This document shows, piece after piece, positions 7,475-16,908 of a stretch of 64,000 bases of DNA (position 1 is its first letter; each line of letters begins with the position of its first letter). Source of the stretch: Acetobacter fabarum (GTDB lineage Bacteria > Pseudomonadota > Alphaproteobacteria > Acetobacterales > Acetobacteraceae); contig NZ_WOTG01000003.1 in the NCBI RefSeq assembly GCF_011516925.1, positions 1-64,000 on the forward strand. Direction: 5' to 3'. Made by a program: the position numbers and the translations under genes. The notes beneath the pieces are model-generated. The model had not been told where the DNA came from. It ran no database searches and saw only the letters and a program-made list of their open reading frames with translations.

Positions 7475-8047
7475 TCAGGCGGAAACGCCTACCGCTTTTT
7501 TCAGGTCCTGCAACAATGCGCCATTGCCCTGCCGCTGGGCCAGGTCCAGGACATTCAGGCCCTCCCCATCACGCAGCAGCACATTGGCCCGCGCCCCAAG
7601 CAGCACACGGGCAACATCGTCCCGCCCGAACATGACCGCAAACATAAGCGGCGTGCGGCCTACGGCATTGGCGGCATCTACCTCGGCACCGGCGGCAAGC
7701 AGCATGCTCACCAAGGCAACATCCCCTTTAAACGCCACACCCGAAAGGGCGGTGGAGCCTTTTTCATCCTTCAGGTTCGGGTCCGCGCCACGGTCCAGCA
7801 GTATGCGCACGGCGTCCGTGTGCCCGTTATAGGCCGCCAGAATAAGGGGGGTGTACCCTTTTTCCATCCTGAGATTCGGGTCCATGCCAGCTTCAAGGAA
7901 GCGGGCCAGCAGGTCCGCATCCCCTTCTCTGGCTGCGTTAATAAACAGGGCTTCCACCTGCTCACGCGTAAAAGCCTGCCCGCCTTCTCCGGCTGCCGGA
8001 TTGGCGGGGGCCTGCTCGGACTGTGTCCGTGTAGACTCTTCTGTCAT
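7475..8047 (-). CDS. Ankyrin-repeat protein
   Basis: The 190-residue soluble protein has an N-terminal disordered stretch of about 30 residues and then four to five ankyrin repeats (EKGYTPLILAAYNGH, DEKGSTALSGVAFKGD, AVGRTPLMFAVMFGRDD). Ankyrin repeats mediate protein binding, and similar short bacterial proteins are often linked to catalase or stress functions, but the partner here is unknown. There is no signal peptide. ATG 8047 is chosen because GGAGGT lies just upstream; the open frame extends further upstream without homology. It is divergent from the tkt gene. Confidence 0.88.
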   Translation of the reverse strand: MTEESTRTQSEQAPANPAAGEGGQAFTREQVEALFINAAREGDADLLARFLEAGMDPNLRMEKGYTPLILAAYNGHTDAVRILLDRGADPNLKDEKGSTALSGVAFKGDVALVSMLLAAGAEVDAANAVGRTPLMFAVMFGRDDVARVLLGARANVLLRDGEGLNVLDLAQRQGNGALLQDLKKAVGVSA

Positions 8048-8376
8048 GGCTGACCTCCGGAAAAAACGGTTTATCCTGATCAGGGCAACGTCCTGCCCTG
8101 CGCGATTGTTCCATTTTGTCACATTGCCTACCCACCGCAAAGCAACTTGTTGGCATATGGCGGGCGGGGAACATGGCAGAACAACAACTCTTTTGATATA
8201 ATGGGTTGAACTGGATAACTCCGCAAGGGTTCCGCTCCCGGCAAGCTCGTCTCTTGCCGAAAAATGCAGAACCGTGGAATTGTGCAAAAACGTCTTTTCA
8301 TGGGGCCTCGTGCGCAGGCCCCAACCCTATATTTGCGGGCTTTGGCACTAAAGCCCAGCTGGAGGACAGGCCCGCT
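8048..8376. promoter_or_regulatory. Divergent control region between the ankyrin gene and tkt
   Basis: This 329-bp divergent intergenic region must hold promoters for both sides. The only clear element is TATAAT at 8197-8202, facing tkt, without a convincing -35 box. The 175-nt leader to the tkt start has no recognised riboswitch. Confidence 0.4.
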
Positions 8377-10479
8377 ATGCGCGTTTCTTTTTCTACCCCC
8401 CTGCGTGCACCTGCCGGGGCAGAAGCCGGTAGAGTGAACAGCCCCGATACGCTGTGCATCAACACCATCCGCACTCTGGTGATGGATGCCGTGCAGAACG
8501 CCAATTCCGGGCACCCCGGGGCCGCCATGTCCATGGCCCCTATTGCCTACACCCTGTGGCAGAACACCCTGAATTACGATCCCACTGCCCCGCTCTGGCC
8601 CAACCGTGACCGCTTTGTGCTGTCCATCGGCCATGCCTCCATGCTGCTTTACGCGCTTATTCATGTTGCAGGCATCCGGCAGGTCACCAACGGCAAGGTT
8701 ACGGACGAACCCGCCCTGAGCGTGGAAGACCTCCGCCAGTTCCGCCAGTTTGGTTCCAAAACTCCCGGCCACCCCGAATACGGCCACACAACGGGGGTGG
8801 AAACCACAACAGGGCCGCTGGGTGCAGGCTGTGGCAATTCCGTAGGCATGGCCATTGCCGAAAAATGGCTGGCCGCGCGCTACAACATGCCCGGTTTTAC
8901 GCTGTTCGACCACCATGTGTACACCCTGTGCGGGGATGGGGACATGATGGAAGGCGTATCCAGCGAGGCCGCTTCCCTTGCCGCACACCTGGAACTGGGC
9001 AACCTGACATGGATCTATGATTCCAACCGGATTTCCATCGAAGGCTCGACCGATGTTGCGTTTACCGAAAACGTAGCCGAACGCTTTGCCGCCTATGGCT
9101 GGCAGGTGCTTGAGCTCAAGGACGCCAACGACACAGCCGCTTTTGCAGAACTTCTGGCCCAGTCCCGCGCCCAGACCAGCAAACCCACCCTGATTATTGC
9201 GCACTCGGTTATTGCATGGGGGGCCCCGCACAAGGCTGGCAAGGCTTCCGCCCATGGTGAACCGCTGGGTGCGGAAGAAGTGCGCGAAACCAAAAAGTTC
9301 CTCAACTGGCCCGAAGACAGCAGCTTTGCCGTGCCCGATGCCGTTCTGCCGCACATGCGCGCAGGGCTTGGCGCACGCGGGCTGGCCGCACGCACGGCAT
9401 GGGAAAAACTGTTCGCGGACTACCGCACCGCCCACCCGGAAAAAGCGGGCGAACTGGACGCCATTTTCAGCGGTACCCTGCCCGAAGGCTGGGATGCGGA
9501 TATTCCGCTTTACCCGGCAGACGCCAAGGGCACTGCCTCGCGCGCCAGCTCGGGCGAAGTGCTGAACGCCGTTGCAGGCCGCCTGCCGTGGCTGCTGGGT
9601 GGTTCGGCCGATCTGGCCCCCTCCACCAAAACGCTGCTCAAGGGGCAGGAGAGTTTTCAGCCTGCCAAATGGGGTGGCAGCTATGCTGGCCGCAACTTCC
9701 ATTTTGGTGTGCGCGAACACGCCATGGGCGCCATTGTAAATGGCATGGCCCTGTATGGCCTGCGCCCATATGGTGCAGGGTTCCTGATTTTTTCGGACTA
9801 CATGAAGGCCCCTATCCGCCTGTCCGCCCTTATGGGGCTGCCGGTGACCTATATTTTCACCCACGATTCCATTGGCGTGGGCGAGGATGGGCCAACTCAC
9901 CAGCCAATTGAGCAACTGGTGCAACTGCGTGCAACCCCCGGCCTGACCACCCTGCGCCCGGCAGATGCCAACGAAGTTGCCGAGGCTTGGCGCTACCTTA
10001 TTGCCAACCGTTCCGGCCCTGCGGCACTGGCCCTGAGCCGCCAGAACCTGCCGACACTGGACCGCACACGCTATGCCCCGGCCTCTGGTCTGGCAAAAGG
10101 TGCTTACGTGCTGGCCAGCAGCGAACAGACCCCCCGGGTGATCCTGATCGCAACCGGCAGTGAACTTTCGCTGGCAGTCGAAGCGTATGAAACCTTGAGT
10201 GCCCAAGGCGTGCCTGCCCGCGTGGTTTCCATGCCAAGCTGGGAACTGTTTGAAGCGCAGCCACAATCTTACCGCGAAAGCGTTCTACCTTCCGCCGTTA
10301 CGGGGCGCGTGGTGGTAGAAGCCGGCTCCCCCATTGGGTGGGACCGTTACGCTGGCCCCACCGGCACCATTATTGCCATGAACGACTTTGGCGCGTCTGG
10401 CCCGGCCAGCCAGCTGCTCAAGCACTTCGGCTTTACGGTGGATGCTGTTGTAGACGCCGCCCGCAAACAGGCAGGCTGA
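8377..10479 (+). CDS. tkt: Transketolase
   Basis: This thiamine-diphosphate enzyme moves two-carbon ketol units between sugar phosphates in the non-oxidative pentose phosphate pathway. The 700-residue cytosolic product starts at ATG 8377, with GGAGGA 10 nt upstream. Seen are NSGHPGAAM with the substrate-contacting His, the TPP motif GDGDMMEG near residue 186, WIYDSNRISIEG, the catalytic Glu region VREHAMGAI, and THDSIGVGEDGPTHQP. It is the first gene of a same-strand run with tal-pgi, gnd, a HAD phosphatase, pgl, rpiA and gntK. The 87-bp gap to the next gene contains a hairpin, which may tune downstream expression. Confidence 0.96.
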   Translation: MRVSFSTPLRAPAGAEAGRVNSPDTLCINTIRTLVMDAVQNANSGHPGAAMSMAPIAYTLWQNTLNYDPTAPLWPNRDRFVLSIGHASMLLYALIHVAGIRQVTNGKVTDEPALSVEDLRQFRQFGSKTPGHPEYGHTTGVETTTGPLGAGCGNSVGMAIAEKWLAARYNMPGFTLFDHHVYTLCGDGDMMEGVSSEAASLAAHLELGNLTWIYDSNRISIEGSTDVAFTENVAERFAAYGWQVLELKDANDTAAFAELLAQSRAQTSKPTLIIAHSVIAWGAPHKAGKASAHGEPLGAEEVRETKKFLNWPEDSSFAVPDAVLPHMRAGLGARGLAARTAWEKLFADYRTAHPEKAGELDAIFSGTLPEGWDADIPLYPADAKGTASRASSGEVLNAVAGRLPWLLGGSADLAPSTKTLLKGQESFQPAKWGGSYAGRNFHFGVREHAMGAIVNGMALYGLRPYGAGFLIFSDYMKAPIRLSALMGLPVTYIFTHDSIGVGEDGPTHQPIEQLVQLRATPGLTTLRPADANEVAEAWRYLIANRSGPAALALSRQNLPTLDRTRYAPASGLAKGAYVLASSEQTPRVILIATGSELSLAVEAYETLSAQGVPARVVSMPSWELFEAQPQSYRESVLPSAVTGRVVVEAGSPIGWDRYAGPTGTIIAMNDFGASGPASQLLKHFGFTVDAVVDAARKQAG

Positions 10480-10518
10480 ACCAGACAGCCCCTCTGGCGT
10501 AACGGTTACAGGACTAAA

Positions 10519-10547
10519 GCCCGGCTACTGCCAAACAGCAGCCGGGC
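10519..10547 (+). other. Hairpin in the tkt/tal-pgi spacer
   Basis: GCCCGGCT at 10519-10526 pairs with AGCCGGGC at 10540-10547, with further pairing inside. No T tract follows, and the tal-pgi start is 20 nt downstream, so an mRNA-stability or processing role is more likely than termination. Confidence 0.45.
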
Positions 10548-10566
10548 AGGATAAGGATATGCACGT

Positions 10567-13422
10567 ATGACCGCCTCTGTGCCAACAGGCAGCAACCCAT
10601 TACAGGCCCTGGCCACGGTCCATCAGTCCCCCTGGCTGGACTTTATCCGCCGTTCCTTTGTGGAAGACGGCTCGCTGGCCAAACTGGTGCACAGTGGCGA
10701 CATACGCGGCGTAACCTCCAACCCGGCCATCTTCCAGAAAGCCATGGGAGAAGGCACGGAATATGACCCGCAGATACGCGATATTCTGGCACATGAAACA
10801 CTCTCCCCCGGCGCTCTGTACGAGCGGCTTGCCGTAGCCGACATTCAGGCCGCGGCCCATGTTCTGGCCCCTGTTTACGAGCAGACCAAAGGCCGCGACG
10901 GGTTTGTAAGCCTTGAAGTGTCCCCCTATCTGGCGCGGGACGAGGCCGGGACTGCGCATGAAGCAAAACGGCTGTGGGCAGATGTAAACGCCCCGAACCT
11001 GATGATCAAAATCCCTGCAACACCGCAGAGCATTCCGGCCATCCGCCAGAGCATTGCCGCAGGGATTAACGTTAACGTCACACTCATTTTCTCACTCGCA
11101 GCCTATGCGGATGTGGTGGAAGCATGGCTGAGCGGGCTGGAAGACCTCAAGGCCCGCGGGGGGGATCTGTCCCGCGTGGCCTCTGTGGCCTCGTTCTTTG
11201 TCAGCCGGATTGATGGCAAGATTGACGCCGTCATAGACCAGCGGACCAAAGCAGCGGACAAGGACGCAGAGCACCTTAAAAGCCTGCGCGGCAAGGTTGC
11301 CATAGCCAACGCCAAAATGGCCTATGCCTACTGGCAGAACATCATGCAGACCCCGCGCTGGAAAGCGCTGGAAGACGCCGGGGCACAGACCCAGCGCCTG
11401 CTATGGGCTTCCACCGGCACCAAGGACAAAACCTATAGCGATGTGCTGTACGTGGACACGCTTATAGGCCCGCAGACAGTCAACACCCTGCCCCCTGCCA
11501 CCATGGATGCCTTCCGCGACCACGGCACGGTCAGCGAAAGCCTGACACAGGGCGTGGCCGAAGCCCGCAAGGTGATGGAAGAGGCCGAACGCCTTGGCCT
11601 TGATCTGGATAGCGTAACCACCACGCTGCTCAATGAAGGTGTGAGCGCGTTTGAAGATGCGTTTGACGCCCTCCTTGGTTCCGTTGCGGCCAAACAGATC
11701 GCCCTGATGGGCAACAAGCTGACCACATCCAAAGCCAACCTGCCAGCCGACCTGCAAACGGCGCTGGATACGGGGCTGGAAGCATGGCGCAAGGATGGCA
11801 CCATCCGCCGGCTGTGGCGCAAGGATGCCTCCGTCTGGACCGGCAACTCCGAATCCGACTGGCTGAACTGGCTGGATGTTGTGGACGAACGGCTGGCCCA
11901 TGTGGATGAGCTGGAAGCGTTTCAGGCCGAGGTCAAGGCGCGCGGCTTCAAGCAGGTGCTGCTGATGGGCATGGGCGGCTCCAGCATGGGGCCGGAAGTG
12001 CTGGCCATGACCTTTGGCAAGCACGAAGGCTTTGGCCACCTGTATGTGCTGGACAGCACGGACCCGCAGCAGGTTGCGGCCTTTGAGCGCAAAATAGACC
12101 CCGAGCACACGCTGTTTATTGTTGCCTCCAAATCCGGCAGCACGCTTGAGCCCAATATTATGCTGTCCTATTTTCAGGATCTGGCCAAGCGCGCCCTCAA
12201 GGATAAAGCAGGCGCGCATTTTGTAGCCATTACAGACCCCGGCTCCAAGCTGGAGGCACTGGCCCGGCAGGAAGGGTTCTGGAAGGTTTTTGCAGGCGAC
12301 CCCAAAATTGGCGGGCGCTATTCCATTCTCTCCAACTTCGGGCTTGTACCAGCGGCTGCCGCCGGTGTGCCCATCCGCCTGTTTTTGGAAGATGCCCTGC
12401 GTGGCGTGCGCCTGTGCGATGCCAGCGTGCCACCCGCGCTCAACCCCGGTGTGCAGCTTGGCACACTTATGGGCGTTGCCGCTCAGGCACTGGGCCGCGA
12501 CAAGCTGAGCATTATTGCCACACCCCAGATTGCAAGCTTTGGTGCATGGCTGGAGCAGCTGGTGGCGGAATCCACCGGCAAGCACGGCAAGGGCATTATT
12601 CCGGTTGATAACGAAACTCTGGGTGGTCCCAGCCGCTATGGCCACGACCGGCTGTTTGTTTACCTGCGTCTGGCCCCCGAACACCGGCATGAGCAGGATG
12701 AAGCCATTGCAACCCTGATCGAAGCCGGGCAGCCGGTGCTGACCATCACCTTGCACAACAAGCGCCAGATTGCGCAGGAGTTCTTCCGCTGGGAGGTGGC
12801 AACCGCTGTTGCCGGGGCTTTTCTGGGCATAGACCCGTTTGACCAGCCCGATGTGGAATCCACAAAAATCGAAACGCGCAAGCTGACCGCAGCTTACGAA
12901 CAGACCGGCACGCTGCCTGCACAGGCTCCGTTTGCCGAATTTGGGCCTCTAGCCTTTTATACGGACCCCACCAACGCCGCTGCCGTAAAGGCCGAGAGCG
13001 CCTGTGGTGTTCTCAAGGCCCATTTTGACCGCGTAAAACCGGGTGACTACGTGGCCCTGCTCGCCTTTATCGAGCGTAACCGCGAAACGGCAGAATGGCT
13101 CCAGCACATCCGCCTGCATGTGCGTGATGCCAAAACCATTGCCACCTCAACAGGTTTTGGGCCGCGCTTCCTCCACTCCACAGGGCAGGCTTATAAAGGT
13201 GGCCCCAATACGGGGGTGTTCCTCCAGATTACGGCAGACAATGCGCGTGACCTGCCCGTACCCGGCACCAGCTACACGTTTGGCGTGGTCAAGGCCGCAC
13301 AGGCCCGTGGTGATTTTGACGTGCTGAGCGAGCGCAAACGCCGCGCCCTGCGCGTGCATATCCGTGGCAATCTCAAGGAAGGGCTTGCAGCACTGGCCTC
13401 CGCCCTGCATGACGCCCTGTAA
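10567..13422 (+). CDS. tal-pgi: Bifunctional transaldolase / glucose-6-phosphate isomerase
   Basis: This is one 951-residue polypeptide with two pentose-phosphate/glycolytic activities. Residues 1-375 are transaldolase: GVTSNPAIFQKAM, the Schiff-base Lys (K148) in LMIKIPAT, and NVNVTLIFSL. Residues 390-951 are glucose-6-phosphate isomerase: LLMGMGGSSMGPEV, VASKSGSTLEPN, GRYSILSNFGLVPAA, and the C-terminal lobe with STGQAYKGGPN. This fusion is known from Gluconobacter and other acetic acid bacteria as well as some other proteobacteria. Joining the two links the transaldolase product fructose-6-phosphate to glucose-6-phosphate and back into the oxidative cycle. It is cytosolic, in the operon after tkt and 25 bp before gnd. 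Confidence 0.96.
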   Translation: MTASVPTGSNPLQALATVHQSPWLDFIRRSFVEDGSLAKLVHSGDIRGVTSNPAIFQKAMGEGTEYDPQIRDILAHETLSPGALYERLAVADIQAAAHVLAPVYEQTKGRDGFVSLEVSPYLARDEAGTAHEAKRLWADVNAPNLMIKIPATPQSIPAIRQSIAAGINVNVTLIFSLAAYADVVEAWLSGLEDLKARGGDLSRVASVASFFVSRIDGKIDAVIDQRTKAADKDAEHLKSLRGKVAIANAKMAYAYWQNIMQTPRWKALEDAGAQTQRLLWASTGTKDKTYSDVLYVDTLIGPQTVNTLPPATMDAFRDHGTVSESLTQGVAEARKVMEEAERLGLDLDSVTTTLLNEGVSAFEDAFDALLGSVAAKQIALMGNKLTTSKANLPADLQTALDTGLEAWRKDGTIRRLWRKDASVWTGNSESDWLNWLDVVDERLAHVDELEAFQAEVKARGFKQVLLMGMGGSSMGPEVLAMTFGKHEGFGHLYVLDSTDPQQVAAFERKIDPEHTLFIVASKSGSTLEPNIMLSYFQDLAKRALKDKAGAHFVAITDPGSKLEALARQEGFWKVFAGDPKIGGRYSILSNFGLVPAAAAGVPIRLFLEDALRGVRLCDASVPPALNPGVQLGTLMGVAAQALGRDKLSIIATPQIASFGAWLEQLVAESTGKHGKGIIPVDNETLGGPSRYGHDRLFVYLRLAPEHRHEQDEAIATLIEAGQPVLTITLHNKRQIAQEFFRWEVATAVAGAFLGIDPFDQPDVESTKIETRKLTAAYEQTGTLPAQAPFAEFGPLAFYTDPTNAAAVKAESACGVLKAHFDRVKPGDYVALLAFIERNRETAEWLQHIRLHVRDAKTIATSTGFGPRFLHSTGQAYKGGPNTGVFLQITADNARDLPVPGTSYTFGVVKAAQARGDFDVLSERKRRALRVHIRGNLKEGLAALASALHDAL

Positions 13423-13447
13423 TAAAGACTGAAAGCGGAGAGAGATC

Positions 13448-14446
13448 ATGCAGATAGGCATTGTTGGGCTGGGCAGGATGGGGGGCAACATTGCCGTCCG
13501 CCTGACACGCTTTGGGCACGACGTTGTTGTGTACGACCGGGACGCCGCAGCGGTGGAAAAAACCGTGGCACGGGCAGAACCCGGCCGCGCAGCAGGGGCA
13601 AGCAGTCTGGCCGATGTTGTTGCGCAGCTACGTGGCCCCAGAAAAATTGTGTGGTCCATGCTCCCCGCCGGCGACATTACGGAAGAAACCGTTATGTCTC
13701 TTGCCGGGCTAATGGGCCGGGGCGACATCGTTATTGATGGTGGCAACACCTACTACAAGGACGATATTCGCCGCGCCAAGGTGCTAGCCGAAAAAGGGAT
13801 TGATTACCTTGATATTGGCACATCCGGCGGCGTGTGGGGGCTGGATCGGGGCTACTGCATGATGTACGGCGGCGCCAAAGAAGCCGCTGACCATATTGAC
13901 CCCATTCTGGCAGCACTTGCTCCGGGCATGGGGGACATCCCCCGCACTCCCGAGCGTGACCGCGAAGGGCTGGACCCGCGGGCCGAGCAGGGGTACCTGT
14001 ATTGTGGTCCGGCGGGGTCGGGTCATTTTGTCAAAATGGTCCATAACGGCATTGAATACGGCATGATGCAGGCCTTTGCCGAAGGCTTTGACGTTATGTA
14101 CCGCAAGGACTCCCCGCTTCTGGCCGAGGACGAACGGTTCTCGCTTAACATGGCCGATATTGCCGAAGTCTGGCGCCGGGGTAGCGTGGTGTCCTCCTGG
14201 CTGCTGGACCTGACGGCACAAGCCCTTGCCAATAACGGCGAACTTTCCAAATTCAGTGGGGAGGTCAGCGATTCGGGCGAAGGCCGCTGGACCATTGAAG
14301 CCGCGATTGAAGAAGCCGTGCCCGTGCCGGTCATGACGGCCGCACTGTTTACGCGCTTTCGTTCACGCAGTGACAATACATTTGCAGAAAAAATCCTGTC
14401 CGCCATGCGCTTCGGCTTTGGCGGCCACGTAGAAAGCAAAGGCTAA
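13448..14446 (+). CDS. gnd: 6-phosphogluconate dehydrogenase, short form
   Basis: The enzyme oxidatively decarboxylates 6-phosphogluconate to ribulose-5-phosphate. The 332-residue length marks the short (GntZ/YqeC-like) class, which tends to prefer NAD+; the classical enzyme is near 470 residues. Seen are the dinucleotide-binding [33 protein letters not shown] and [15 protein letters not shown], with the catalytic Lys in the last motif. GGAGAGAG precedes the start closely. It is cotranscribed with its pathway partners; zwf, which is often adjacent to gnd and pgl, is absent. Confidence 0.94.
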   Translation: MQIGIVGLGRMGGNIAVRLTRFGHDVVVYDRDAAAVEKTVARAEPGRAAGASSLADVVAQLRGPRKIVWSMLPAGDITEETVMSLAGLMGRGDIVIDGGNTYYKDDIRRAKVLAEKGIDYLDIGTSGGVWGLDRGYCMMYGGAKEAADHIDPILAALAPGMGDIPRTPERDREGLDPRAEQGYLYCGPAGSGHFVKMVHNGIEYGMMQAFAEGFDVMYRKDSPLLAEDERFSLNMADIAEVWRRGSVVSSWLLDLTAQALANNGELSKFSGEVSDSGEGRWTIEAAIEEAVPVPVMTAALFTRFRSRSDNTFAEKILSAMRFGFGGHVESKG

Positions 14447-14457
14447 ACGCCTTTTAC

Positions 14458-14481
14458 CCCCGGCCCTTATACGGGCCGGGG
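14458..14481. other. GC-rich hairpin between gnd and the HAD gene
   Basis: CCCCGGCCC at 14458-14466 pairs perfectly with GGGCCGGGG at 14473-14481. No T tract follows, so it is probably an intercistronic stem and not a strong terminator. Confidence 0.5.
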
Positions 14482-14499
14482 CATTGGGGGAAGAACACA

Positions 14500-15408
14500 A
14501 TGGCAGGCTTTGGGCAGAACAGGCATGGCCCCGAACGCCCCCCTGCCCGCCAGATCCGCCTTGTTGTTTCCGACATGGATGGCACACTGCTCACCCCGGA
14601 CAAGCAGGTTACCCCCCAAAGCATGGCGGCAGCGCAGGCATTACAGCTTGCGGGCGTGCCCCTCTGCCTTGTTAGCAGCCGCCCCCCCGGTGGGATGGAA
14701 ATGTATTTTGGGCAGTTAAGGGTCAGCACTCCTTATGGCGCGCTTAATGGCGGCACCCTGTTCAACCCCGACCGGACCATCCGCTCCAGCCTCTCACTCG
14801 CCCCGCAAACCGTGCAGGAAGCACTGAACCTGCTGGCTGCCCCGCAGGTGGACCCGTGGCTGTTCCGTGGGCATGAGTGGCTTGTACGCGATGCGCAGAA
14901 CCCCCTTGTGCTGGCAGAAAGCCGGACCGTGCAAAGCACACCAACACAAGTGAGCGACCTGCGTGCCTACGTGCATGATATTGGCAAGGTTACCGGCTCC
15001 ACCACAGACCACGCCATGCTACAGGCGCAGGAAGCCCTGATAGGCCGCAAACTGGCAGGGCAGGCCAGTGTTGCCCTCTCCAGCAAATGGTTTTTGGACA
15101 TTACCCCCCTGCACGCCAACAAAGGGCATGCCGTGCGCCAACTGGCCGCTGACTACGGCATAAGTGTGAGCGAAGTTGCCTGTATTGGGGATATGAACAA
15201 CGACATTCCCATGCTGGCCATTGCCGGGCTTGCTATTGCAATGGGCCAGTCCACCCCGGATGTGCAGGCCTACGCGCATTGCATAACCACCCCCAACACG
15301 CAGGAGGGCTGGGCCCGCGCGATAACGGAGTTTGTGCTGCCCCGTTGCCATACAGCCCCCACCCTGCACTATGCTCCCGCCCCTGCAAATGCGGCACCCG
15401 CTCCATGA
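14500..15408 (+). CDS. Cof-type HAD-superfamily phosphatase
   Basis: This predicted cytosolic Mg2+-dependent sugar-phosphate phosphatase has 302 residues. The nucleophile motif VSDMDGTLL is near residue 25, motif II is around CLVSSRPP, a C2-type cap covers about 90-200 (PYGALNGGTLF, DITPLHANKGHAV), and motif IV is GDMNNDIPML. The Cof subfamily acts on varied phosphosugars and PLP; the substrate cannot be read from the sequence. Its place inside the pentose-phosphate operon suggests an intermediate of that pathway. It overlaps pgl by ATGA, so the two are translationally coupled. Confidence 0.88.
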   Translation: MAGFGQNRHGPERPPARQIRLVVSDMDGTLLTPDKQVTPQSMAAAQALQLAGVPLCLVSSRPPGGMEMYFGQLRVSTPYGALNGGTLFNPDRTIRSSLSLAPQTVQEALNLLAAPQVDPWLFRGHEWLVRDAQNPLVLAESRTVQSTPTQVSDLRAYVHDIGKVTGSTTDHAMLQAQEALIGRKLAGQASVALSSKWFLDITPLHANKGHAVRQLAADYGISVSEVACIGDMNNDIPMLAIAGLAIAMGQSTPDVQAYAHCITTPNTQEGWARAITEFVLPRCHTAPTLHYAPAPANAAPAP

Positions 15409-16175
15409 GTATGAAAGACCCCATGATGCCCGGACAGACCACCGCCACTGGAACCATGCATGTTTTTCCCCACCGGGAGGCGCTGATAACCGGACTGGCG
15501 GACTGGCTGCTCGAACGCAGCCTTGCCAAGGCTGATACAGCACCGTTCCGGCTGGCGCTTAGCGGGGGTTCCACCCCCCAGCATCTGTATGCCCTTATGG
15601 CCAGCACACCCTATGTTGCGCGCTTTCCGTGGCATAATATGCAGTTTTTTATTGGGGATGACCGCTTTGTGCCCCATGACCATGCCGATAGCAATTTTGG
15701 CATGATGCAGCGTCTGCTTTTTTCAAAAGCCCCTATTCCTGCCGACAACATTTTTCCCATGCCAGACCATGGGCTGGCCGAAAATGCTGCTGGAGCGTAC
15801 GAACAGACCCTGAAAAACCTTTACGGAGCCAAGGATTTTTCACCAGAGCGGCCTTTTTTTGATGTGCAGCTGCTGGGCATTGGCACGGACGGGCATACGG
15901 CCTCACTTTTTCCAGGCCAGCCTGTGCTCGACAACCGTAGCGCATGGGTTGCAAGCTGCGTGCCTCCCGTGGCACCCCATACCCGCCTGACGCTGACCTA
16001 CCCTGCCATTCATTCCAGCCAGCATGTGGTTTTTTTGGTGGAAGGTGCCGCCAAACGGGATATTCTGGCCCGCATTCGTGCGCAGGACCCCGCATGCCCG
16101 GCCAGCGCGGTTACGGCGCAAGGCGAACTGATATGGTTTACAGACCAGGCCGCAGCCCCATCGGGCCAAGAATAA
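15405..16175 (+). CDS. pgl: 6-phosphogluconolactonase
   Basis: This enzyme hydrolyses 6-phosphogluconolactone to 6-phosphogluconate, the second oxidative pentose-phosphate step. The 256-residue product has the NagB/RpiA fold with ALSGGSTPQHLY, FFIGDDRFVP, DSNFGMM and LGIGTDGHTASLFPG. ATG 15405 overlaps the TGA of the HAD gene; ATG 15411 is an alternative. It is cytosolic. Its natural substrate comes from zwf, which lies outside the window. Confidence 0.94.
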   Translation: MSMKDPMMPGQTTATGTMHVFPHREALITGLADWLLERSLAKADTAPFRLALSGGSTPQHLYALMASTPYVARFPWHNMQFFIGDDRFVPHDHADSNFGMMQRLLFSKAPIPADNIFPMPDHGLAENAAGAYEQTLKNLYGAKDFSPERPFFDVQLLGIGTDGHTASLFPGQPVLDNRSAWVASCVPPVAPHTRLTLTYPAIHSSQHVVFLVEGAAKRDILARIRAQDPACPASAVTAQGELIWFTDQAAAPSGQE

Positions 16176-16192
16176 CAAGGACAAACAGACAG

Positions 16193-16906
16193 ATGACAAC
16201 CACCACACCCGACCCCGCCGCAGCCTTTAAGCAGCAGTCCGCCGTAAAAGCCGCATCTCTGGTGCAAAGCGGTATGGCCGTGGGCCTTGGCACCGGCTCC
16301 ACCGCCAAATTTGTGGTTGCTGAACTTGGCCGCCGCATTCGCGAGGAAGGGCTGCGGATTACCGCCATTCCCACATCCATCGTGACAGAAAAGCAGGCCC
16401 GTGAAGAGGGTATTCCCCTGACCACCTTTGGCCAGCAGCCCGAGCTTGATCTGGCCATAGATGGCGCGGATGAAATTGAACCCAAAACCCTGAACCTGAT
16501 CAAAGGGCTGGGCGGCGCACTCCTGTGGGAAAAAATTGTGGCAGCCGCAGCAGCCCAGTTTGTGGTGGTAGCTGATGCCAGCAAATACGTGGACCACTTA
16601 GGCATGCGCTGCCCCCTACCTGTAGAGGTTATTCCCTTTGGATGGGAAAATGCTGCACGCAAGCTGGGGCTTTTGGGGGCGCAGGTTACACCGCGCCGCA
16701 TGCGCGATGGGTCTTTTTTTCTCACGGATGAGAAAAACCTGATCATGGATTGTGTTTTTCCAGCCATTATGGAGCCCGAAGAGCTGAGCCACGCCCTGTA
16801 TGGCATTGTTGGCGTGGTAGAACATGGGCTGTTCCTGCACATGGCCACACAGACCATTACCGCAGGCCCGGAAGGTATTCGGATCATCACACCACAAGGG
16901 AGCTAG
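16193..16906 (+). CDS. rpiA: Ribose-5-phosphate isomerase A
   Basis: RpiA interconverts ribulose-5-phosphate and ribose-5-phosphate. Its 237 residues carry GLGTGSTAKF, AIDGADEIEP with catalytic acids, KGLGGALLWEKIV and PVEVIPFGW. The start at 16193 (MTTTTPDP) follows pgl by 17 bp with a weak Shine-Dalgarno site. A two-base gap separates it from gntK, so coupling is likely. Confidence 0.95.
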   Translation: MTTTTPDPAAAFKQQSAVKAASLVQSGMAVGLGTGSTAKFVVAELGRRIREEGLRITAIPTSIVTEKQAREEGIPLTTFGQQPELDLAIDGADEIEPKTLNLIKGLGGALLWEKIVAAAAAQFVVVADASKYVDHLGMRCPLPVEVIPFGWENAARKLGLLGAQVTPRRMRDGSFFLTDEKNLIMDCVFPAIMEPEELSHALYGIVGVVEHGLFLHMATQTITAGPEGIRIITPQGS

Positions 16907-16908
16907 GC

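Noticed and set aside
8128-10266. 712-codon open frame opposite tkt
   Set aside because: It is antisense to a clear transketolase and Gly/His/Cys rich, with no recognisable motif.
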